This document shows positions 26,949-34,513 of a stretch of DNA of 64,000 nt, one piece after another; positions within the stretch are counted from its first letter, which is position 1, and each line of letters opens with the position of its first letter. Origin of the DNA: Rufibacter psychrotolerans (lineage in GTDB: Bacteria; Bacteroidota; Bacteroidia; Cytophagales; Hymenobacteraceae); the NCBI RefSeq assembly GCF_016924645.1, contig NZ_JAFFJV010000002.1, positions 1 to 64,000 on the forward strand, in the 5' to 3' direction. The notes under the pieces were generated by a model, which saw only the letters and a list, made by a program, of their open reading frames with translations, made no database searches and was not told the DNA's origin. Position numbers and translations under genes: made by a program.

Positions 26949-28928
26949 TTATGGCCTATAACTCCACAGATTTTCGGAGTCTCTGGTATAGAGAACACCG
27001 TTCTTGTCCATGGCTAACAGCCCCACCCCTTTTTTAAGCACGGTAATCTCCATAGTGGCAGGATCCAGGCGGAAGAATTCACCGTTCGCGGCACCATAAA
27101 CCTGGCCCGATGGATGGAACTCCAGAAAACCCAGGCGCCAAATGTGGGTGGGATTCTCACTGATTTGAAACAGTTTTTTGGTTTTCTCCACCTTTTGAGT
27201 CTTAGGATCAAAGGCGAAGATGATACCATCGGCGAATCCCCAGATTTTCCCATCCAGACCGTTAACCAGGCACGTAATGGCCAGGGTACCGGGCACCGGC
27301 GAGAATTCAGCTATTTTTTCCTTCTTCACTGGGTCCCAGGCAAAAACTTTCCCTTCTTTTTGGGTGGGTTTTGCACCAAGCCCTCCAAAGATGGTGGTTC
27401 CGCCCCACACCAATCCGTTGTGATACACCAAACTGGCCACGGCCTGGTCCGGCACCACGTTGGCAAAGGGCTGTAGTTTATCTGTGGCTACGTCATACTC
27501 AATCAGCGCACCGCCCAACTTGCCGTACCCAGGAATAGTCCCGAAGTACAACTTGTTCTTATCTGCCAGGCCAGTGGCGGCGAAGGGGCGGTCCTGTTCC
27601 TCCACATTGCCAATGAGCCGCGGATTGTCTTTGCTGGCGTTCCAGGGTTTGGCGGCGTCATAGTGGTAGATTCTGGCCTTGGGGTAGATCCCGAAATAGA
27701 TGTTGTTGCCAAACGCAAGCATGCCCTCGGCTTGGCCCATGCCCTGGTACCTGGTAGACTTCTGCGTCTTGGGGTCAAAGGCGGCGTTTCCGCCCAGCAA
27801 AAATCCACTGGACCAGATACGGCCGTCGGGGCCGGTAATCAGGGTTTGGATGCCGTAGGGCTGCGGTGCCACTTCAATTTTCTCCGTGGTGATGTCACCG
27901 GTCCTGGGGTCGTATTTCTTGATTTCGCCGTAGCGGTTGATCACGTGCAGCTTGCCGTCTTTGGCCCAGCGCATGTGCTTGGCTTCGGCGCAGGGCGCGA
28001 TGGCCACGGGTTTCTCCCCTACTTTGGTGAGGTTGTGCCGGTAAAGCGTGTTGCTGGCTGTATAGTACACGTCATCTGTGGTGTTGGATTTAATAAGCGT
28101 GTTGGCATCCAGCGACGGGATTACCTGCTCAATCTTGTCCGTTCTCAGGTTATACACCAGCGTCTCGCGGTCTTTGGCATCGGTCACCCAGCCCAGCATT
28201 CTGTCACCGCCCGCTACGCCTTCGGCGATGCCTAGGTAATACACAAACTCCCGCCCGAAATACTTTTCTGGCAGCAGCTCTTTCTTGGTGCCCGCCTTGG
28301 GGTCCACCTCTATTAAATGCGCATGGGAGCCCACACCGGCGTACAACTTGCCCGTGGAATGCTGATACGCCATGCTGCGCACATAGCTCTCCCCTGCCAC
28401 AATCTGTCCGGCCACGTCGGTGAAACCGTCTTTGGGATGATAGCGGAAAATCTTGCCGGTAGGGTAGGTTCCCCCGAAGATTTCGCCGTCCTTGCCGGGC
28501 GTCAGGTTCAGTACCTCGGCGGTGCCCGGAAGGGCCACGCCCAAGTCTTCCATTTCCTGGCTACCGGGGCGGGTGCGGTACAAATGCCCGTTAGACGCAC
28601 CAATATAGAGCCAATTGTCTGTGGAAGGCACCATGTCAATTGCGCCCTCGGCGGTCTTTATTTCCAGGTCTACCACCACCTGCTTGGTTTGCATGTTGTA
28701 GCCGGTCAAATGGCCTGGTTTGCCGCGCACGATGGAGTAAGCGAATTCGGTTCCGTCCGGAGCCTGCACAAAGGAACTAGCCTGCAGATTGGCCGAGGTC
28801 AGCTGCACGCCGTGGTTGGTGAACGTGCCCATTTTAGGCGCGGCCTTCTGCGCAGTCTCCTGCACCGACGTTGTCTTGCAGGAAACCAAGAGAAAAGCTA
28901 TACCTAGGCTGTAAAGTAACTTTTTCAT
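26949..28928 (-). CDS. Beta-propeller lipoprotein of unknown function, paralogue 2
   Basis: This 659-residue lipoprotein has a signal ending FLLVSC. The propeller body repeats the same blade phrases as its neighbours: IFRYHPKDGFTDV, GPDGRIWSSGFLLGG, PGYGKLGGALIEY, NGLDGKIWGFADG, and the C-terminal LLAMDKNGVLYTRD. It is closest in layout to paralogue 1, with both acylated and ending in a W-x-YRP tail. The gene lies between paralogues 1 and 3, all on the same strand. Being lipid-anchored, it may face the periplasm or the surface. The function is unknown; a calcium- or substrate-binding propeller acting before the aldolase and dehydrogenase of this block is one inference. Confidence 0.82.
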   Translation of the reverse strand: MKKLLYSLGIAFLLVSCKTTSVQETAQKAAPKMGTFTNHGVQLTSANLQASSFVQAPDGTEFAYSIVRGKPGHLTGYNMQTKQVVVDLEIKTAEGAIDMVPSTDNWLYIGASNGHLYRTRPGSQEMEDLGVALPGTAEVLNLTPGKDGEIFGGTYPTGKIFRYHPKDGFTDVAGQIVAGESYVRSMAYQHSTGKLYAGVGSHAHLIEVDPKAGTKKELLPEKYFGREFVYYLGIAEGVAGGDRMLGWVTDAKDRETLVYNLRTDKIEQVIPSLDANTLIKSNTTDDVYYTASNTLYRHNLTKVGEKPVAIAPCAEAKHMRWAKDGKLHVINRYGEIKKYDPRTGDITTEKIEVAPQPYGIQTLITGPDGRIWSSGFLLGGNAAFDPKTQKSTRYQGMGQAEGMLAFGNNIYFGIYPKARIYHYDAAKPWNASKDNPRLIGNVEEQDRPFAATGLADKNKLYFGTIPGYGKLGGALIEYDVATDKLQPFANVVPDQAVASLVYHNGLVWGGTTIFGGLGAKPTQKEGKVFAWDPVKKEKIAEFSPVPGTLAITCLVNGLDGKIWGFADGIIFAFDPKTQKVEKTKKLFQISENPTHIWRLGFLEFHPSGQVYGAANGEFFRLDPATMEITVLKKGVGLLAMDKNGVLYTRDSENLWSYRP

Positions 28929-29026
28929 CTAAAAGGATTTATTCAATTGGAGGTAAGAAATGGGGGCGTTTCGGCCTCCTCAGAACTCTGGTAAAGAGAA
29001 GCGCAGGTGGGCTCCAAGCAAAGGGA

Positions 29027-29072
29027 TTTCTGTTTTCGGCCCACTTTAAGAAAAGCAGGCTGAAAACAGAAA
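29027..29072. repeat. Intergenic palindrome, copy 9
   Basis: TTTCTGTTTTCGGCC pairs with GGCTGAAAACAGAAA apart from one G/T-type mismatch. It starts 24 bases after the stop of propeller paralogue 3. Confidence 0.85.
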
Positions 29073-29096
29073 AGTTACTAAACCGTGCTTTTGCAA

Positions 29097-31079
29097 CTAT
29101 TCTACCACAGTTGCTGGATCATAGCGCCATAAATCTAGCATCCGCCGGAAGTAAAGCCTGCCTTTCTGGTCCATGGCTAGCAAGCTAACGTTATCTTCAA
29201 TGGTAGTGACCTTCATGTTGGCCGGGTCAACGCTGTAAAGCTTGCCATTCACCGCCACGTACACCAGCCCGTTGGGGTGCACCTGCAGAAACGCGTTCCG
29301 CCAGATGTGCGTGGGATTGCTGTTCATGGTGAAGAACTTATGCTTGGAAACAACTTCCCGCTTGGTAGGGTCAAACACAATCAAGTCTCCGTCAGCAAAG
29401 CCCCAGATGTTTCCACCCGGCACTTGAGCCAGACCGGTCACGGACATGGCGCCCGGCACCGGAATCAACTCAAATACTTTCTTTTTCTGCACTGGGTCCC
29501 AGCCAAAGATCTTGGCTTCTTTTTGGGTAGGCACGCCACCCAGACCGCCATAAATGGAGGTTCCGCCTAGCACAACTTCTCCGGCCTGCACCAGGCTGAT
29601 GATGGATTGATCTGGAATAAGCCCCTCAAAAGTTTCCAGCTTGTCAGCGGCTACGTCATAGTCTACCAGCGCGCCACCCAGAATGCCGTAGCCCGGCACG
29701 GTGCCGAACAACACCTTGTTCTGTTTCTCCAGCCCCAGCACAGCAAACGGACGGTCCTGGCCTTTTATCTGGCCCAGGAATTTTGGGTTCCCTTGCTTTG
29801 TATCCCAAGGCTTTTTGGTGTCATGGGCGTAGAGCCGGGCTTTGGCGTAAATACCGAAGTAGATGCTGGAGCCTAAGTTGGCCATGCCTTCGGTTTGGTC
29901 CAGGCCGGGGTACTGCACGTTCTCTCCCGTTTCTGGGTTGTAAGTCGCGTGCCCGCCTGCCAGATAACCGCCGGTCCAAATGAGCCCATCTGGCCCAACT
30001 CCAATGGATTGGATATCAATGGGCTGCCCGGGCACCTCCAACTTTTCAGTAATATGCTTTCCGGTTTTAGGATTGTAGACATGGAAATGCTTGCTGCCCG
30101 TAAGCAGATAGAGTTGGCCGTCTTTGCCCCAGCGGATGGTTTTGGTTTCGCCGCCCAGGTGAGCCAATTCTTTGGGCTGCGGCTTCTTGGCAGCGTAATC
30201 CAACACAAAAAGTTTACCTCCGGCAGTATAATATACATGAGAGCCTTTGGGTGCCTTGATCACCGATTTGACATCAAGGGTAGGCATGTACTCCTCAAAC
30301 TTTTTGGTCTTGATGTTGTAGATGGCCGTTACCCGCTCTGTAGGTCCGGTGAGCCAACCGAACACGCGGTCGCCACCTTTGAGGCCGTTCACCAGGTTGA
30401 TGTGGTAAATGGCTTCCTGGTCACGGTCTTTGTCGGCTAACAACTGCTTCTTGGCTCCGGTTTTAGGGTCAAGCTCCACCAAGGCAGAATGCGAGGCAAT
30501 GCCGGCGTAAATCTTGCCGGTGGCTTTGTGGTAGGTAACGCTTCTGACATAATTCTCGTCTTTCACCAACGCCCCCTGACCCACGTCTTTGAAACCATCT
30601 TTGGGATGGTAGCGGAAAACCCGTGCACCGGGGTAGGTCCCCCCGAAGATTTCACCGTCTTTACCCGCCACTAAATCCCAGATTACTTTCTCGCCGGGCA
30701 GTACCTTCCCCAGACTGGTTACAGAATCGGTGCCGGGCATGTGTTTGAAGAGAACTCCGTTAGCCGCCGCTATATAAACAACGCCATCTGTGGAAACTTC
30801 CACATCCCAAGAGCCATCTGTGCCTTCCAGTTCCACGTCCAGCACTTGCTTGGTGGGGTGCAGGCGAAATCCAATCAGGTGCGCCGGCCTACCTCTCACT
30901 ACGGTATAGGCGTAACTGTTCCCGGCGGCATCTTCGGCAAAGACACTTCCCTGAATCAGGGAAGCGAACACCTGTGGGCCTAAATTAGTGAATTTACCGC
31001 TGGCCGTTTGGGCACTGATTTTAGAAAAACAGGCCAGAAACAGGAGCAGCAGGAAACTTGGTTTCAGAGAACGCATCAT
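29097..31079 (-). CDS. Beta-propeller secreted protein of unknown function, paralogue 3
   Basis: This is the third paralogue, 660 residues. Its N-terminus looks like a Sec signal cleaved near KISAQ rather than a standard lipoprotein signal (the Cys in FLACF lacks a good lipobox), so it is probably soluble in the periplasm. Blade phrases match the other two: VFRYHPKDGFKDV, GPDGLIWTGGYLAGG, PGYGILGGALVDY, GNIWGFADGDLIVFDP. The C-terminal tail differs (LWRYDPATVVE). Its ATG overlaps the stop codon of the aldolase gene (ATGA), a sign of translational coupling. This ties the propeller family to the aldolase/dehydrogenase pathway. Confidence 0.82.
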   Translation of the reverse strand: MMRSLKPSFLLLLFLACFSKISAQTASGKFTNLGPQVFASLIQGSVFAEDAAGNSYAYTVVRGRPAHLIGFRLHPTKQVLDVELEGTDGSWDVEVSTDGVVYIAAANGVLFKHMPGTDSVTSLGKVLPGEKVIWDLVAGKDGEIFGGTYPGARVFRYHPKDGFKDVGQGALVKDENYVRSVTYHKATGKIYAGIASHSALVELDPKTGAKKQLLADKDRDQEAIYHINLVNGLKGGDRVFGWLTGPTERVTAIYNIKTKKFEEYMPTLDVKSVIKAPKGSHVYYTAGGKLFVLDYAAKKPQPKELAHLGGETKTIRWGKDGQLYLLTGSKHFHVYNPKTGKHITEKLEVPGQPIDIQSIGVGPDGLIWTGGYLAGGHATYNPETGENVQYPGLDQTEGMANLGSSIYFGIYAKARLYAHDTKKPWDTKQGNPKFLGQIKGQDRPFAVLGLEKQNKVLFGTVPGYGILGGALVDYDVAADKLETFEGLIPDQSIISLVQAGEVVLGGTSIYGGLGGVPTQKEAKIFGWDPVQKKKVFELIPVPGAMSVTGLAQVPGGNIWGFADGDLIVFDPTKREVVSKHKFFTMNSNPTHIWRNAFLQVHPNGLVYVAVNGKLYSVDPANMKVTTIEDNVSLLAMDQKGRLYFRRMLDLWRYDPATVVE

Positions 31080-32149
31080 AGGCTTAGGGCATTTTCGGTG
31101 GCCAAGAACTCATTTACAAACGCATCGTCGTTCAGGTGCGGATACATTTGATAGACGCGGTCAATCTCCTCCATCTGCCCCTCAGATAATTCTTCCTGCG
31201 GATTGAGGCACCAACGGCCTTCCAGCAGGCCCTGACGGCGCAGCACCTCGTGGATGCCCGGGATACAGCCATGGAAGGCGTGCGCCGGGTCAAAGAGGGC
31301 GGCGTTCACATCGGTCACCTCAATGCCTTTGGTCAAAAGAGCATCAGCTCCCTCACCGGTTTTATTCAGGCGGTATTCCTTTATTTCCTCCAATAGCTCC
31401 ACCGCTTTCTGGGTCCAGACGGCCCAGTGGCCAAGCAGGCCGCCCACAAACTCCTTCTCCACTGTCTGTCCGTTGATGCTGAAGCGGTAGGTGGTCATCA
31501 GGTCTGGGATGATGTTGTCGTCGTTACCGGTGTACATGGCAATCTGGTCCCGGCGAGAGGAGTGGCACACGGCCCGCATCACGTCCAGGGTCTGGTAGCG
31601 GTTGAACGAGGCGACCTTAATAGCCATCACGTTCTCTATCTCGGCGAACTGTAACCAGAAATCGTAGCTGAAGATGCGCCCGCCCACTGAGGGTTGCAGG
31701 TAAAACCCGAACACCGGCATGATTTGGGCCACGGCCCGCACGCGGTCCAGGATCTGCGCCTCGGTCCAACCCTGCAGGCCGCCCATGCTCAGCAAGCCAA
31801 TGTCGTAGCCGTGCTTCAGGGCAATCCGGGCTTCGTTCTCTGCCTGGGCGGTGGGCCCGCAGATTCCGGCCACTTTGATGAACGGGCGGTCCAGGCCGGC
31901 CTTGGCCACCTCCTCGGCGGCCAGCCGCAGCACGGTCTCATACAAGTTCACCTCCGGGTCACGTATTTCAAATTGAGTAGAGTGAACGCCCACAGCCACG
32001 CCTCCGGCTCCACTGGCCATATAGTAGCGGGTGAGCTGGCGCTGCATGTGTTCGTCTAAGGCACGGTCGGCGTTTAAAGCTAATGGGTGCGCAGGAATAA
32101 CGGTGCCCTGGTGCAGAAACTCTTGGAGGTTGTTAGGTAGTTGTTTCAT
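31076..32149 (-). CDS. DapA-like (dihydrodipicolinate synthase/NAL superfamily) aldolase
   Basis: This cytoplasmic class I aldolase-fold protein has 357 residues. The Schiff-base Lys is probably the K in MAIKVASFNRY. The region that reads GTTGE in DapA reads GVHSTQFEI here, so it is not a lysine-biosynthesis DapA and does not match sialic acid lyase either. It is also longer than the usual roughly 300 residues. Its ATG overlaps the stop of the dehydrogenase-like gene (TAATG) and its own stop overlaps the start of propeller paralogue 3. Cleavage or formation of a 2-keto acid is the family chemistry; the substrate is unknown. Confidence 0.85.
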   Translation of the reverse strand: MKQLPNNLQEFLHQGTVIPAHPLALNADRALDEHMQRQLTRYYMASGAGGVAVGVHSTQFEIRDPEVNLYETVLRLAAEEVAKAGLDRPFIKVAGICGPTAQAENEARIALKHGYDIGLLSMGGLQGWTEAQILDRVRAVAQIMPVFGFYLQPSVGGRIFSYDFWLQFAEIENVMAIKVASFNRYQTLDVMRAVCHSSRRDQIAMYTGNDDNIIPDLMTTYRFSINGQTVEKEFVGGLLGHWAVWTQKAVELLEEIKEYRLNKTGEGADALLTKGIEVTDVNAALFDPAHAFHGCIPGIHEVLRRQGLLEGRWCLNPQEELSEGQMEEIDRVYQMYPHLNDDAFVNEFLATENALSL

Positions 32150-33165
32150 TAGAATTTGCCTTCTCTTTCCTGAAAATGGGTTGCTTTGCCAAAGGTGTCG
32201 CCGCCTTCCTGTATCCAGAGCGCGGTGATGTCCAATATCTCCCGGATGGTCACCTTGGGGTAGCCGAACAGGCGGTGGGCCTCTGAGGCGTTGCTGAGCA
32301 ACGCGGTGGGTTGCACTTCATGGATGAACCTGGGCTCCTTCCCGAACATGTTACCGAACTGCTCCGCCACCCACTGAACTGACAAGGTCTCTGGGCCAGT
32401 CACGTTTAACAGCTTGGCCGGTGACTCACAGTGCAGCAGCGAACGGATTGCGATTTCATTCGCGTCGCCCTGCCAGATCACGTTCACGTTGCCGGTTCTT
32501 AAGTCAATCTCGCGGCCTTCGTTCACGGCTTTGGCAATCTCCAGCAGCACACCGTAGCGGAAATCAACGGCGTAATTCAGGCGGTAGATAAGGGTAGGCG
32601 TGTTGTTCTTCTGGGAGAAGTACTGGAAAATACGCTCCCGACCCAGGCAGGACTGCCCGTACTCCCCTACCGGCGCAGCCGGATACTCCTCGGACAGGCC
32701 GCCCGAGGTGACCGGCACAAACGGATACACGTTGCCCGTGGAGAAGGCCACTATGTTAGACTCGCGGTAGCGCTCGGCCACTCGGCCTGGCAGGTACGCG
32801 TTCATGGCCCAGGTGAAAGCCTCTTTGCCCGTGGTCCCAAACTTGTTGCCGGCCAGGTAGAGGATGTTCTCCGCATCGGGCAGGTTCTGCAAATCGGTCT
32901 CGTTCAATAAATCAGCGGCAATGGTCTCAATGCCATAGGATTCAATTTCATCACGGGTGCTTTTGTCTGAGAACCTGGAAACGCCTATGATTCTCTTGTT
33001 AAGCCCGGCGGCCTCCACGGCCTGCTTGGCCAGTTTGCCCATGCTGGGGCCCATCTTGCCGCCAATGCCCAGCAGCATGATGTCGCCCTTGATTTTTGCA
33101 ATGTCCTGCAGCAGGTCAGGGGAGGGTTTCAGCAGTTCCTGCTCCAAGGTTTGTAAGTCTTTCAT
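32149..33165 (-). CDS. NAD-dependent epimerase/dehydratase-like (SDR) protein with altered active site
   Basis: This Rossmann-fold protein of the extended SDR class has 338 residues. The nucleotide loop is LGIGGKMGP near residue 35, and the Ser of the triad is in FSTGNVYPF. The catalytic YxxxK is changed: EYGQSCLGRERIF near residue 168 has Cys (TGC codon) where Lys is expected. Either the enzyme uses another general base or this subfamily has a different role. The stop codon overlaps the DapA-like start, so the two products probably act on the same compound. The N-terminal 27 residues before the Rossmann strand are unusual for the family. Confidence 0.82.
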   Translation of the reverse strand: MKDLQTLEQELLKPSPDLLQDIAKIKGDIMLLGIGGKMGPSMGKLAKQAVEAAGLNKRIIGVSRFSDKSTRDEIESYGIETIAADLLNETDLQNLPDAENILYLAGNKFGTTGKEAFTWAMNAYLPGRVAERYRESNIVAFSTGNVYPFVPVTSGGLSEEYPAAPVGEYGQSCLGRERIFQYFSQKNNTPTLIYRLNYAVDFRYGVLLEIAKAVNEGREIDLRTGNVNVIWQGDANEIAIRSLLHCESPAKLLNVTGPETLSVQWVAEQFGNMFGKEPRFIHEVQPTALLSNASEAHRLFGYPKVTIREILDITALWIQEGGDTFGKATHFQEREGKF

Positions 33166-33210
33166 TCCTGAATGTTATGTAAAGGGTGTTCAGATGCTTT
33201 TAAATTCTGG

Positions 33211-33254
33211 CCCTGTTTTTGGGCCTCTTTTCTGGAAACGAGGCCCAAAACGGG
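33211..33254. repeat. Intergenic palindrome, copy 10
   Basis: TTTTGGGCCTC pairs exactly with GAGGCCCAAAA. The variable block is changed on both arms compared with copy 2 (CAGGCCT/AGGCCTG). It starts 6 bases after the transporter stop. Confidence 0.85.
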
Positions 33255-33260
33255 AACCGC

Positions 33261-34511
33261 CTAGCCAAATAGTTCTATGGCGTTGCTGATGGCCAACCCT
33301 ATAATCAGCAAAAGCCCCAGCGCCCCGAAAATCTTGGAGACCAGGTTATTCTTCAGGTTGCCCATCACAGAGGCTTTGTTGGCAATGAAATACATGGCCA
33401 CGCCAATGAATGGCACCAGGAAGATGGTAACGCTCTGTGCGAAGACAATCAGCTCTAGCGGCAACTTGCCAAACAGGATGGCAATCACGGCCCCAGCCAC
33501 CATGACCAAGGCAATCAGGTATTTCACGACGTTGTTGCTCAGGTTGCTGCCAAAACCCAGGGCATCGCCCAGCAGGGTGCCGCCTACGGAGGCATTGCCC
33601 ACCAAAGAGGAGAAAGAAGCCCCAAACAAGCCAATCAGAAACAGCGAAGAGGCATAATTACCGAAGAGCGGCTCCAGGGCCTTCGCCATCTCTGAGGCGC
33701 TGGTCACTTTCAAGCCCTGCGGGTTTAAGACGGCCGCCGCGCAGATTAACACCACGGCGCTCATAATGCCCAGAATCAGAATTCCGGTCACGGAACTGTT
33801 GTTGGAGTAAGTCTCTGGGGCGGCATCTGCGGGCTGTAATTTCCTGCGTTCCTGCACCAGATAGGCTTGGTAAAAAGCTCCTACTATAGAAAAGCACGAC
33901 GCCGTGAAAGCAATGACTAAACCAATGGAACCATCTGGCAAAGAAGGCACAAAGCCTTTTGCCACCCCTGCCACATCTGGGTCAGCCATGAACAGCGTGG
34001 TCACAAAAGAGAACAGCATGATGGCCACCAGGGCAATCATCAGTTTCTCCAGGATTTTGTAGAAAGACCTGAAAAACAGGAGCCCTATTCCCACCACGTT
34101 GAACACAATCACCCACAGCGCGGGCTTGGTGCCAGTGGCCTCAGCAATGGCAATGCCTACGCCAATAGAGTTACCTGCCTGGAACGAGGTAGTCACCAGA
34201 AAGACCCCCACGCCAATAATTATGGCTACCGCTCCGCCCCACTGCTGCCGTATCAAGGCCAGCAACGAGACCTTGCTGGCAGTGCCTATGCGGGCGCCCA
34301 TGTTGGTGAAAATAACCATGAAGAAAATAGCCACGGCCACCACCCACATAAGGGAGTAGCCGTAATCTGCTCCCATCTTGGAGGTGATGGTCATTTTGCT
34401 GGGCCCAAAGACCAGCGCGGCCGTGATAATGCCTGGCCCCAAGGAATACAGCCACCTTTTGAGGGTAGTCTCCTTTTTGATTTGCGTTGGTTCAATAACT
34501 GGTGCGCTCAT
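33261..34511 (-). CDS. Nramp-fold transporter lacking the metal-binding motifs
   Basis: This integral membrane protein of 416 residues has about 11 hydrophobic segments and clear overall resemblance to Nramp/MntH (LGPGIITAAL; GADYGYSLMWVVAVA). In TM1 the DPGN motif that holds the metal-binding Asp and Asn reads GPSK (residues 36-39). In TM6 the MPH motif is absent; the region reads SIVGAFYQAYLVQ. Metal transport of the usual kind is therefore unlikely. It lies 2 bases from the sugar dehydrogenase gene and upstream of the SDR and aldolase genes, so import of an organic product is a plausible inference. Nramp-related proteins with altered selectivity (for example Mg transporters) are known. Confidence 0.85.
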   Translation of the reverse strand: MSAPVIEPTQIKKETTLKRWLYSLGPGIITAALVFGPSKMTITSKMGADYGYSLMWVVAVAIFFMVIFTNMGARIGTASKVSLLALIRQQWGGAVAIIIGVGVFLVTTSFQAGNSIGVGIAIAEATGTKPALWVIVFNVVGIGLLFFRSFYKILEKLMIALVAIMLFSFVTTLFMADPDVAGVAKGFVPSLPDGSIGLVIAFTASCFSIVGAFYQAYLVQERRKLQPADAAPETYSNNSSVTGILILGIMSAVVLICAAAVLNPQGLKVTSASEMAKALEPLFGNYASSLFLIGLFGASFSSLVGNASVGGTLLGDALGFGSNLSNNVVKYLIALVMVAGAVIAILFGKLPLELIVFAQSVTIFLVPFIGVAMYFIANKASVMGNLKNNLVSKIFGALGLLLIIGLAISNAIELFG

Positions 34512-34513
34512 CT

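Noticed and set aside
33261-34511. Manganese or iron import by the Nramp-like protein
   Set aside because: The ligands needed in TM1 and TM6 are absent, so the standard annotation is not supported.
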